64,000 nt of DNA from positions 434,001 to 498,000 of the forward strand of contig NZ_CP015625.1 of assembly GCF_002007565.1 (NCBI RefSeq), read 5' to 3'. The position numbers and the translations under genes are program-made. Positions 46,797 through 55,048 of this stretch are shown here, piece by piece. The notes under the pieces are model-generated. The model did no database searches, was not told the DNA's origin, and was given only the letters and a program-made list of their open reading frames with translations. This stretch comes from Ditibartonella choladocola. Lineage in GTDB: Bacteria > Pseudomonadota > Alphaproteobacteria > Rhizobiales > Rhizobiaceae. Each line of letters begins with the position of its first letter. Position 1 is the first letter of the stretch.

Positions 46797-47588
46797 ATGA
46801 GCGAAATAAGATTGTATATGCTGCAATCGGGGAGTCTGAAGTGCAAACTGCATAATATAAAAATGAACGAAGGCGCGAATACGGATTATGAAATTCCGGT
46901 TCCTTTTTATCTTATAACCCACCCGAAGGGTAATATTGTCATTGATGGTGGAAATGCCATTGAAGTGGCAACAGATCCGAAGGGCTATTGGGAAGAAATT
47001 TGTAATGTATACTGGCCGGTACTTGATCCTCACGACGGGTGTGTCGATCAATTGAAACGTTTGGGTATTGCTCCCGAATCCGTTCGTTACGTTGTTCAGT
47101 CGCATCTTCATCTGGATCATACCGGAGCAATCGGGCGTTTTCCGCAAGCAACCCATATTGTTCAGCGCCGTGAATATGAATATGCCCATACGCCGGATTG
47201 GTTTGCCCGTGGTGGTTATATAAATAAAGACTTTGATCGTCCCAATTTGAAATGGCAATTTCTCAACGCAGAAGCCGATGATTATTATGATATTTATGGC
47301 GATGGCACGTTGATAAGTGTTTTCACACCCGGTCATTCGCCTGGACACCAGTCTTTTCTGGTTAATTTGCCAAATACCGGATCCGTTATATTAGCTGTGG
47401 ATGCAGCCTATACAACCGACCATTGGAATGAAAAGTCATTGCCCGGCTTTTTAGCTTCTGCAGTAGACAGTGTGCGATCGGTACAAAAATTACGTATGCT
47501 GGCTGATAAAACGGATGCAATGGTTGTAACCGGTCACGATCCTGACGGTTGGAAAACATTCAAAAAAGCACCCGAATATTACGATTAG
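46797..47588 (+). CDS. attM: AttM/BlcC-type lactonase (AHL / gamma-butyrolactone)
   Basis: The 263-residue metallo-beta-lactamase-fold enzyme carries the zinc motif SHLHLDHTGAIGRF and closely follows Agrobacterium AttM/BlcC as I recall it: LYMLQSGSLKCK, NIKMNEGANTDYEIPVPF, VIDGGNAIEVATDP, TPGHSPGHQSFLV, LPGFLASAVDSVRSVQKL and VTGHDPD. These open acyl-homoserine lactones and gamma-butyrolactone. GGGAGG lies before ATG 46797. The blcA/blcB partners of Agrobacterium are not beside it, and the only gabD-type gene in the window is broken. It may serve quorum quenching or butyrolactone hydrolysis. Confidence 0.9.
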   Translation: MSEIRLYMLQSGSLKCKLHNIKMNEGANTDYEIPVPFYLITHPKGNIVIDGGNAIEVATDPKGYWEEICNVYWPVLDPHDGCVDQLKRLGIAPESVRYVVQSHLHLDHTGAIGRFPQATHIVQRREYEYAHTPDWFARGGYINKDFDRPNLKWQFLNAEADDYYDIYGDGTLISVFTPGHSPGHQSFLVNLPNTGSVILAVDAAYTTDHWNEKSLPGFLASAVDSVRSVQKLRMLADKTDAMVVTGHDPDGWKTFKKAPEYYD

Positions 47589-47648
47589 GAGAATTGTGCT
47601 GTAATAGCCAAGGGATAGATGTCGCAAAAATTGCAAACCGAATTTGGT

Positions 47649-47690
47649 AAAGCGCATTGCGAAAGTTGATAAGCAATGCGCTTTTATATT
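47649..47690 (+). terminator. Intrinsic terminator of lactonase gene
   Basis: AAAGCGCATTGC (47649-47660) pairs perfectly with GCAATGCGCTTT (47673-47684), followed by TATATTTT. It lies 60 bases after the stop codon. Confidence 0.88.
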
Positions 47691-48355
47691 TTCAATTGTT
47701 ACGTTTTATGAAACCCGACGTGGAAATTTCAGATTCTCAAATCAACTAAGGAATGATGAAAAGGTTTTTAATTTCATTGTGATATTGATTGGTCATGTCG
47801 ACCTTGGAAATATCAAGTTTGCCACGTTCATTCATGTAAAAGGCAGATTCGCAGTAATTCACTTTACCGGATAAAATAATATGCGCCGATTATATCGCAC
47901 CGGTTCATATCGATAATCGTTTGCTCATCGGGAAATTTCTGCATTGTGTTTTGTCCGGTTTAAAAACGGAGAAGGGATATAGCTATGCTTGCATCAGGAA
48001 GACCGTTCACCGACAAAGGTTTTGGGAAAACGGAGTTGGCAATTTTGTATATTATGAACAGCATGATTAACATAAAAATATATTTTAACAATTTAAAACA
48101 AAAATTATATAAAAATATTATATATTATTATTGATAATGTTATAATTAATTTATTAGTAAAAACAATATAAATACATTATTATAATATTTTACTATGTGC
48201 TGTTTTTAAAGGTCTATTTTTCACGTCCTCTTGCAGCTATAAATCCGAAAACAGGATGTCAAAATCGCTTTTCTGTCCATGGCGATAGATTTTATTTAGA
48301 AAACAAATCTATCGCGACAGTGGCGTTGACATTTTCGTTGTTTTTTATCCACCTT
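47691..48355. other. Gene-poor AT-rich stretch
   Basis: No recognisable coding sequence is present. A 76-codon frame at 47644-47874 overlaps the terminator and looks spurious. The 48050-48190 part is almost pure A/T. Confidence 0.4.
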
Positions 48356-49060
48356 TCAGAGGGGCGATACACCAACCGTCATACCGCCACAGACATAAAG
48401 CGTTTGTCCTGTTACAAAACCGCTCTTATCGGAAAGCATGAAAGAAACAGCTTGAGCGACATCCTCAGGCAAACCGATACGTTTGACGGGAATCGAGTTG
48501 ATAATCGCTTTTGTGCGCGGTGAATCGTCAGGATTTGCCTTCTGGAACAATTCCGTTTTGATGGGGCCGGGGCCGATAGCATTGGATGTAATACCGAATT
48601 TGCCCAGTTCCAAGGCCCAAACTCTTGTCATTCCAATAAGTCCCGCTTTTGTTGCGGCATAGGCCGTGCGCAACTCTTTTCCCAATGCGGCGCGAGATGA
48701 AATGTTGACAATCCGGCCGAAGCCCGCTTCTTTCATGGAGGGAACTAACGCTTGCATACATTGCATGGCACAACGCAAATTAAGCGACAGGACGAGATTC
48801 AAATCGTCCAATGTTTGGGTTTCTGCACTCGCCGGACGGACGATGCCGACATTGTTGACGAGACGTGTGATGGGACCTTGTGCCAGTGCAGTCTTTAAAG
48901 CTTTTTCTGTCTCATCAGGATTGGAAAGGTCGGCAATAATGCCGTCGCCGGTTCTGTCAATAATTACCGGTTCATACCCGTCCTGTATCGAGCGTTGCGC
49001 GATGGCAGCACCAATCCCGTTAGCACCGCCGGTTATGAGAACACGTTGTTTCGTTGTCAT
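48356..49060 (-). CDS. SDR-family oxidoreductase in pca-type operon
   Basis: The 234-residue classical SDR has LITGGANGIGAAIA, VNNVGIV, the catalytic Ser in IVNISSRAAL and Tyr/Lys in AYAATKAGL. CCAGGAAAAA lies before the ATG. It overlaps the 3' end of the cyclase-family gene by 41 bases and ends the pcaI-pcaJ-pcaF-cyclase-SDR run. It may reduce or oxidise a beta-keto or hydroxy intermediate of that pathway. Its substrate is unknown. Confidence 0.82.
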   Translation of the reverse strand: MTTKQRVLITGGANGIGAAIAQRSIQDGYEPVIIDRTGDGIIADLSNPDETEKALKTALAQGPITRLVNNVGIVRPASAETQTLDDLNLVLSLNLRCAMQCMQALVPSMKEAGFGRIVNISSRAALGKELRTAYAATKAGLIGMTRVWALELGKFGITSNAIGPGPIKTELFQKANPDDSPRTKAIINSIPVKRIGLPEDVAQAVSFMLSDKSGFVTGQTLYVCGGMTVGVSPL

Positions 49061-50207
49061 TTGTTTTTCCTGGGTCTTTAATAATCGAATAGCTTGAAGA
49101 AGAAGACATTGCTTGGGTTAAAAAGAGGTCGAACCCTGTTACTGAAAACTCTCCTCGGACAGTGGCAACAGGTGTGAGGAGGGATGCGATTGCACAGGGT
49201 AGATCAAGGAGTGGTGCTGTCAAAAGAAAGCGATGCTTTTTATGGTTGCGCAACCGGTAGGCAAGTGGTGCTAAATTCCATAATTTTCCAATGAGGAGGC
49301 CGATTTTGAACAGGCAATGCTCATGCAACGGAAGAAGTGCGCAGCTATGTTCCCCTTCACGTGCCGGAAATGCTTCCACAGCATAATTATCTGCTGCAAG
49401 TGCCGCAATTTTTGTTTCGCTTAACCATTCCAGAAGCTTTTCATCGCTTCCATCAAGAACAGATGAACTGTTCTCAAGCTTGTCTTTGTCCGGATTGCGC
49501 TTCATTTTTAATACAAGATCGGCAAAGCCGGTATGGAGGCACAAGATGTCGCCCTTTGTCACTTCAATCACGTCTTTATCCAATATTTCCATAATATCGG
49601 AATAGGAAACGAGTTTACGTGCATCTCCGAAATGGGCACGTAAATCCAGCATGACAGCGCGTCCCTGAACGGCTTTGCGTGACATTTTTTCAATGCCCGA
49701 TGCATATGCCGGTGAGGTACTTGCATTGTCGAAACCGGTCGGAATACCGCTATCCTTTATTTGTTCGGGACCGATAATATTTTTTCCGGCCGCAAATCCG
49801 CTATAGTAAAACGGTCGTCTGATACCCTCATCTTGCGTATTGAATAGCGAACCGGTATGCGCCAACCCTTCCCCATGGCTAGTATATTGCAGAAAAAATA
49901 TAACCATATTGTCACTTGGAATGTCGGACTTTACCGGAACAAGCTTATCCATCTCGCAATGATAATTGACGCGGTTTTGACGTAACAATGGCCGCAAAAC
50001 AGGTGGCTGACAATCAGGATCAAGTTTTTCACCTTCCGGATAGCCGAAGGGGGGATTTTGTGAAAAACTTGAACCCTTTTTAACTTCGGCTATACCTTCT
50101 TTCACTTTTTGCGGCAAAAGATAATTAATATAGTCCGGTTGATCGTCAGGACCAAAATCACCCCGGTTGGAACCGTCGGGGCGTTTTTTCCACCTCGATA
50201 TTGGCAT
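49020..50207 (-). CDS. Cyclase-family metal-dependent hydrolase (kynurenine-formamidase-like)
   Basis: The roughly 395-residue protein matches the cyclase family (PF04199 type), which includes formamidases and isatin hydrolase. Motifs are SRWKKRPDGSNRGDFGPDD near the start, FLQYTSHGEGLAHTGSLF, RAVMLDLRAHFG, CLHTGFADLVL, LAADNYAVEAFP and LLPLHEHCLFKIG. ATG 50207 is chosen; the longer reading runs into the thiolase gene. The C-terminus is longer than usual and Ser-rich, and overlaps the SDR gene by 41 bases, so an ancestral stop may have been lost by frameshift. It may open a ring or hydrolyse an amide upstream of the CoA steps. Confidence 0.75.
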   Translation of the reverse strand: MPISRWKKRPDGSNRGDFGPDDQPDYINYLLPQKVKEGIAEVKKGSSFSQNPPFGYPEGEKLDPDCQPPVLRPLLRQNRVNYHCEMDKLVPVKSDIPSDNMVIFFLQYTSHGEGLAHTGSLFNTQDEGIRRPFYYSGFAAGKNIIGPEQIKDSGIPTGFDNASTSPAYASGIEKMSRKAVQGRAVMLDLRAHFGDARKLVSYSDIMEILDKDVIEVTKGDILCLHTGFADLVLKMKRNPDKDKLENSSSVLDGSDEKLLEWLSETKIAALAADNYAVEAFPAREGEHSCALLPLHEHCLFKIGLLIGKLWNLAPLAYRLRNHKKHRFLLTAPLLDLPCAIASLLTPVATVRGEFSVTGFDLFLTQAMSSSSSYSIIKDPGKTNDNETTCSHNRRC

Positions 50208-50301
50208 ATTTATTTCTTTTTTATTTCTCCCGATAACTATAAAACGTTTTGGGTCGAAAGAGACCAACCGGAGTTGCCAGAATTGTTCGTAAAGCTTTTG
50301 G

Positions 50302-51507
50302 TCAGGCGCGTTCAAACGCGACAGCAATTCCTTGTCCGACACCGATACACATAGTCGCCAGTGCATATCTGCCTTGTGTCAGTTTCAATTGCAAAGCAGC
50401 AGTGCCGCCAATACGTGCTCCGGACATACCGAGCGGGTGGCCAAGAGCAATAGCTCCACCATTCGGGTTGACATTTTCGGCGTCGTCTTTGAGTCCGAGA
50501 TCCCGCAATGTTGCAAGCGCCTGACTGGCAAAAGCTTCATTGAGTTCGATAACGTCGAAATCCTGAGGTGTCATGCCAAGATGACGGCACAGTTTTTTCG
50601 TTGCTGCTGCCGGACCAATTCCCATAATACGCGGTTCGACACCGGCGGTAGCACCTGCTACAATACGTGCAATCGGTTCTAGATTATATTTTTTTACAGC
50701 CTTTTCGGATGCGATGATGAGGGCTGCTGCGCCATCATTCACTCCCGATGCATTACCGGCTGTGACTGTAGCACCTTCTCTTTTATTAATGACACGCAAA
50801 CCCGAAAGAGCTTCCATGCTGGTCGAGCGCGGATGTTCGTCTTTATCGACAATAATCGGGTCACCTTTACGCTGTTTTATTGTAACGGGAATGATTTCCT
50901 TGGCGAGGCGGCCGTTCTGTTGGGCTGCGGCAGTCTTCTGCTGGCTGCGCAGTGCGAATTTGTCCTGATCTTCACGTGAAATATTGAAATCAACTGCGAC
51001 ATTGTCGCCTGTTTCCGGCATTGAATCGACGCCATATTGCGCTTTCATCAACGGGTTGACAAAACGCCATCCGATTGTTGTGTCATAAATTTCCGCAGTG
51101 CGCGAAAACGCTTTATCGGCTTTCGGCAAGACAAAAGGCGCCCGCGACATGCTTTCTACACCGCCAGCAATTATGAGTTCGGCTTCTCCCGTTTTGATCG
51201 CACGGGCAGCAGTCTGGATTGCATCAAGCCCGGAACCGCACAGCCGGTTGATTGTCGCTCCGGATATTGAATAGGGCAGTCCGGCCAGAAGCAATGCCAT
51301 TCTTGCCACATTGCGGTTATCTTCACCGGCCTGATTGGCGCAGCCCATCAAAACATCATCAACAGCTTCCCAATCAATGGTCTTGTTACGCTCGACAATT
51401 GCTTTGAGAGGCAAAGCTGCCAGATCGTCGGCGCGAACAGAAGCGAGCGCGCCACCAAAACGGCCGATAGGTGTTCTTACATAGTCACAGATAAAAGCTT
51501 CGGTCAT
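50302..51507 (-). CDS. pcaF: 3-oxoadipyl-CoA thiolase (PcaF type)
   Basis: The 401-residue thiolase has the acyl-binding Cys in NRLCGSGLDAIQTAAR, the His in NPNGGAIALGHPLGMSGAR and the second Cys in ATMCIGVGQGIA. The start FICDYVRTPIGRFGGAL and GVESMSRAPFVLPKA are typical of PcaF. It cleaves 3-oxoadipyl-CoA to succinyl-CoA and acetyl-CoA. The ATG overlaps the pcaJ stop by four bases, with GAGGAGG upstream. The presence of pcaIJ supports this over a general acetyl-CoA acetyltransferase. Confidence 0.88.
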   Translation of the reverse strand: MTEAFICDYVRTPIGRFGGALASVRADDLAALPLKAIVERNKTIDWEAVDDVLMGCANQAGEDNRNVARMALLLAGLPYSISGATINRLCGSGLDAIQTAARAIKTGEAELIIAGGVESMSRAPFVLPKADKAFSRTAEIYDTTIGWRFVNPLMKAQYGVDSMPETGDNVAVDFNISREDQDKFALRSQQKTAAAQQNGRLAKEIIPVTIKQRKGDPIIVDKDEHPRSTSMEALSGLRVINKREGATVTAGNASGVNDGAAALIIASEKAVKKYNLEPIARIVAGATAGVEPRIMGIGPAAATKKLCRHLGMTPQDFDVIELNEAFASQALATLRDLGLKDDAENVNPNGGAIALGHPLGMSGARIGGTAALQLKLTQGRYALATMCIGVGQGIAVAFERA

Positions 51508-52205
51508 TTTTCCTCCTCGATAGCTGGTACAACCAGATCTGTTATGGGGCCATCAATATGAAGTTTGGCGCCGGTTATTGCTTGTAAATCATCAAAACTG
51601 AGCGAAGCCAATTTTTCGCGTAACACAAAATGCCGGTCGACAATGTCGATGACTGCATGGCTCGTATAGACCCGTGTCACGCAATTGAGACCTGTTAGCG
51701 GAAAAGTGCATTTTTCAACGAGTTTCGGATCGCCTTTTTTGGTTATGTGTTCTGTGACAACGCAGACCTTCTTGGCTCCATGAACGAGGTCCATTGCACC
51801 GCCCACAGCAGGAACGCCTTTCGAGCCGACACGCCAATTGGCGAGATCTCCGTTTTCGGCAACCTGATAAGCACCAAGAATTGCCACATCAAGATGGCCG
51901 CCCCGCACCATGGCAAAACTGTCGGCATGATGAAAATAACAACCGCCCGGCTTCAAAGTTACAGCTTTTTTGCCCGCATTAATCAAATCCCAGTCTTCTT
52001 GACCGGGAAGTGGCGGTTCGCCAAAACCCAAAATTCCATTTTCGGTATGAAATATGGCTTCATGACCTTCAGGTTGGAAACGGGCAACCATTTCAGGAAA
52101 ACCGATACCGAGATTGACATAGGCTCCATCTGCAATATCTTGTGCTGCACGCCACGCAATCTGTGCATTGGATAGCTTGATCTTCTCATACATATCCGTG
52201 TTCAT
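51504..52205 (-). CDS. pcaJ: 3-oxoacid CoA-transferase subunit B (PcaJ type)
   Basis: The 233-residue subunit carries the catalytic Glu in HTENGILGFGE and the glycine-rich GGHLDVAILGAYQV, features of CoA-transferase beta subunits. With subunit A it moves CoA from succinyl-CoA to 3-oxoadipate. GGGAG precedes the ATG. It overlaps both pcaI and pcaF by four bases. Confidence 0.9.
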   Translation of the reverse strand: MNTDMYEKIKLSNAQIAWRAAQDIADGAYVNLGIGFPEMVARFQPEGHEAIFHTENGILGFGEPPLPGQEDWDLINAGKKAVTLKPGGCYFHHADSFAMVRGGHLDVAILGAYQVAENGDLANWRVGSKGVPAVGGAMDLVHGAKKVCVVTEHITKKGDPKLVEKCTFPLTGLNCVTRVYTSHAVIDIVDRHFVLREKLASLSFDDLQAITGAKLHIDGPITDLVVPAIEEEK

Positions 52206-52909
52206 TTGTAGACTACTCCCGCGTGAATAAGAACTTCTTCCTGAGCCGGATTTGTTACTTCGACAATATCGTCAACAAAAATTCCCGGTGTAATAATATT
52301 TTCAGGATCAATATCTCCCGCTTCGACCAATTTTGACACCTGCACAATCGTGTGTTCGGCTGCCATGCACATAAGCGGTCCGAAATTGCGCGCAGCCTTG
52401 TGATAGGTCAAATTACCATAGCGATCGCCGATATAGGCTTTAACCAGAGCAAAATCGGCCTTCAACCAACGTTCCTGTACGTAGAAACGACCGTCAAATT
52501 CTGCGACCGGTTTGCCAACCGCAAGTTCAGTGCCGTAGGATGTAGGCGTGTAAAAAGCGGCGATCCCAGCTCCACCGGCGCGTATACGCTCGGCCAGAGT
52601 GCCTTGTGGAACAAGCTCCAATTCAATTTTATGGGCAAGGTACTTTTCAGTGAATGCACGAGGATCACTCGAACGGGGAAAAGAACACACCATCTTCTTC
52701 ACCATCCCCGCATCAATCATTGCGGCGATGCCGACATAGCCATTACCTGCATTGTTATTGATAACAGTAAGGCCGGTTACTTTTCTGTCGATCAGTGCAT
52801 GAATAAGTTCGATAGGTGTACCCGCGCCGCCAAAGCCACCGATCATTAAGGTTGCTCCGTCTTTGATCGGTGCTACCGCTTCTTCGACGCTTGGAATAGA
52901 TTTGTCCAT
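52202..52909 (-). CDS. pcaI: 3-oxoacid CoA-transferase subunit A (PcaI type)
   Basis: The 235-residue alpha subunit has GATLMIGGFGGAGTPIELI, VINNNAGNG and VPQGTLAERIRAGGAGI, as in PcaI/ScoA. ATG 52909 has CGGGAGG upstream; the longer reading from 52933 adds eight residues without support. It is the first gene of the operon and diverges from the IclR regulator. No ring-cleavage pca genes are in the window, so 3-oxoadipate must come from elsewhere or the substrate differs. Confidence 0.9.
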   Translation of the reverse strand: MDKSIPSVEEAVAPIKDGATLMIGGFGGAGTPIELIHALIDRKVTGLTVINNNAGNGYVGIAAMIDAGMVKKMVCSFPRSSDPRAFTEKYLAHKIELELVPQGTLAERIRAGGAGIAAFYTPTSYGTELAVGKPVAEFDGRFYVQERWLKADFALVKAYIGDRYGNLTYHKAARNFGPLMCMAAEHTIVQVSKLVEAGDIDPENIITPGIFVDDIVEVTNPAQEEVLIHAGVVYK

Positions 52910-53150
52910 CTTTAGCCTCCCGAAAGATGACATCAGTATGCTGACTTAAAAAATTTATGGTAGAGAGGGAACAAAACGGGACAAAACACAGAGTAACTGC
53001 CGGCAAACAAATAGATTTAACCTCCAGCAAACAAGATAAATCCCGTTTGCCATTAAACTTCCTGAAAATGCCGATGTCCGAATTCTAGACTCCCACACTA
53101 CCTCCCATGACTCAAGTTAGGTCTTTTTTATTCCTTGCGTCAATATAAAA

Positions 53151-53176
53151 TGTTCAATAATAGATATTTGTTCATA
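53151..53176 (+). promoter_or_regulatory. Direct repeat in pca promoter
   Basis: TGTTCAATAA (53151-53160) and TGTTCATATA (53169-53178) lie 18 bases apart in the space between pcaI and the IclR gene. PcaU/PobR-type IclR proteins bind 10-base direct repeats, so this is a candidate operator. Confidence 0.35.
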
Positions 53177-53198
53177 TAGTGTACAAAAAGGAAAGCAA

Positions 53199-53969
53199 AT
53201 GCATACGCCTGTTAAAACAGATTTTGTTGGCGGATTTGCCAAAGGGTTGAAAGTGATAGAAGCCTTCAATTCGGCTAAGGCACGCCTTTCCATTACCGAT
53301 GTCGCAACGATTACAGGTTTCGACCGCGCCACAAGCCGTCGTTGCCTTCTCACGCTTTGTACACTCGGTTTTGCCAGACATGACGGAAAATATTTTTCAC
53401 TCACAGCCAAAATATTACGACTCGGCTATAGTTATCTGTCATCGGCATCTTTGCCGGTTATCATCCAGCCATTTCTCGACAAGCTTTCAGCAAAAATCGG
53501 TCACAGCTCGTCTTCATCAATTCTTGATATGACAGAAATTGTCTATATTGCGCGTGCTTCGCAAGTAAAAATCATGTCGGTGAATTTGACTGCCGGAAGC
53601 CGTCTACCAGCCTGGTGTTCATCTATGGGGCGGGTATTACTTGCGGGCTTGCCGAAAGACGAGCGCAAAAGAATATTGGACGCAAGCCATATCGAACCGC
53701 GAACAGTAAAAACCTGCACCGACCGCAAAACACTTGAGAAAAAAATAGAAACTGTAGCCGAAAACGGTTTTTGCCTGATAGATCAGGAACTTGAATTAGG
53801 ATTGTGTTCTATCGCTGTGCCTATAAAAATCGCTTCCGGCAAAGTCGTTGCTGCTTTGAATATCGGTGCGCCTGCTGTTGAAAATTGCTTGCATGAAATG
53901 ACAACACATTATCTGCCCGAATTGCAAAAAACAGCTCATGACATTTCCGCACTTATTCCGTTTCGCTGA
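53199..53969 (+). CDS. IclR-family regulator (PcaR/PcaU type)
   Basis: The 256-residue protein has an N-terminal winged helix (GLKVIEAFNSAKARLSITDV, then DRATSRRCLLTLCTLGF) and a C-terminal IclR effector domain (NLTAGSRLPAWCSSMGRVLL, LGLCSIAVPI). The wording of these motifs is that of the PcaR/PcaU/PobR subgroup that controls protocatechuate and 4-hydroxybenzoate pathways. It diverges from pcaIJF and is probably their regulator. AAGGAAAG precedes the ATG. Confidence 0.88.
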   Translation: MHTPVKTDFVGGFAKGLKVIEAFNSAKARLSITDVATITGFDRATSRRCLLTLCTLGFARHDGKYFSLTAKILRLGYSYLSSASLPVIIQPFLDKLSAKIGHSSSSSILDMTEIVYIARASQVKIMSVNLTAGSRLPAWCSSMGRVLLAGLPKDERKRILDASHIEPRTVKTCTDRKTLEKKIETVAENGFCLIDQELELGLCSIAVPIKIASGKVVAALNIGAPAVENCLHEMTTHYLPELQKTAHDISALIPFR

Positions 53970-54268
53970 ATAGTTCGGCGCCGGTTTAGATCATATACAG
54001 ATCATATATCGCATATCTTACGAAGAAATCTTTGTCCCCAAACCGCCCGAAGTTGCACTCTTTTGAACAAAAACCGTAAGCTTATTATTGATCGAATGCC
54101 GGTTTTGCCTGAAAAGAAACGGGAAAAAGGCGCAGCCGATAGGTGGCAAGGCCTGCCTTTTCCGAAAGCTATAAATGCGATTATCACGATATAAATATCG
54201 CTCAAAAATAGCAATCGGGAAAGACATTTTAAAACGAGCAGTTTTCAAAACCCATATTTTTATGAAAA
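53970..54268. other. Convergent intergenic stretch
   Basis: This gap between the IclR and DUF2848 genes shows only short frames on the minus strand without recognised domains, and no clear terminator hairpin. Confidence 0.35.
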
Positions 54269-54955
54269 CTATTCCCAAGCATCAGCCAGGCGTTCGATTT
54301 CATAAGAAACGCGACTGATATTGCCTTTATGATCGGCAAGTTCGACACGCCAATGATGCGAAAACTGGTTGACCGATTTTTTCATTGGTATTGTACCGCT
54401 CATCAATAATGTTCCGGGGCGCGCAAGACCTGCTTCTTCAAGCTTTTTCAGCCATTCGGAAGGGGAGATAAGAAGACCGGCATTGCCGTCCTGAATGAGC
54501 TGTTCTTCCTGGTTGTCTTTTACCCAAGCTTTCAAAGTAAAGTCGGAAAACGAATTTTTGACCTCGCTATAACGCCAGGCAAGATCACCGATAAAATCCG
54601 GTGCGGATTGTTTTGACCAGGCTACACCATGAGCTTCCAATGCGCGATCGGTATGATCGCATGCGGCCATTAACAGATGCTCGTTTTCATTGTTACCGAT
54701 ATAGAGTGCCCATTCGGCTTCACCCGAAGTTTTATCATGCGGAGCCTGATAAAGATGTTCTTGCGAAACGACGTGAGAGCCTAAAGGATAAAGTGTTGGA
54801 AATGTTTTCGGGGCAGGGACACCGAGTGCTGCTAGCTCCTCAATATGGTGACGGACTTCTTCGCTATTACATCCGGCATAACCGGCGTTGAATACCCATT
54901 TCACGTCAACAGCCCTCAAGCCACTGCCAACGACATATACAACCAGACTTCTCAT
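54269..54955 (-). CDS. DUF2848-family protein
   Basis: The 228-residue protein matches the DUF2848 family: AGYAGCNSEEVRHHIEELAA, LGVPAPKTFPTLYPLG, ACDHTDRALEAHGVAWSKQ and PGTLLMSGTIPM. The family resembles fumarylacetoacetate-hydrolase-like folds in some parts but its activity is not established. GGAGGACGG precedes the ATG. It diverges from an MHS transporter and stands in a cluster with a GntR regulator and a nitrilase-family enzyme, so it probably acts on a product of that enzyme. Confidence 0.8.
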   Translation of the reverse strand: MRSLVVYVVGSGLRAVDVKWVFNAGYAGCNSEEVRHHIEELAALGVPAPKTFPTLYPLGSHVVSQEHLYQAPHDKTSGEAEWALYIGNNENEHLLMAACDHTDRALEAHGVAWSKQSAPDFIGDLAWRYSEVKNSFSDFTLKAWVKDNQEEQLIQDGNAGLLISPSEWLKKLEEAGLARPGTLLMSGTIPMKKSVNQFSHHWRVELADHKGNISRVSYEIERLADAWE

Positions 54956-55009
54956 TCCGTCCTCCGTAAAAAAATAGTAGACTTACTATATATCAATGAT
55001 GCATATTTA

Positions 55010-55019
55010 TGGTATACCA
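55010..55019 (+). promoter_or_regulatory. TGGTATACCA palindrome (GntR operator candidate)
   Basis: A perfect 10-base palindrome lies between the DUF2848 and MHS transporter genes, of the form bound by FCD-type GntR proteins. The regulator encoded at 56455-57084 is the likely partner. Confidence 0.45.
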
Positions 55020-55048
55020 AATTCATTCAATAACAAGGGGAACTATTA

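Noticed and set aside
47644-47874. 76-codon frame after the lactonase
   Set aside because: It overlaps a strong terminator hairpin and has no recognisable domain.
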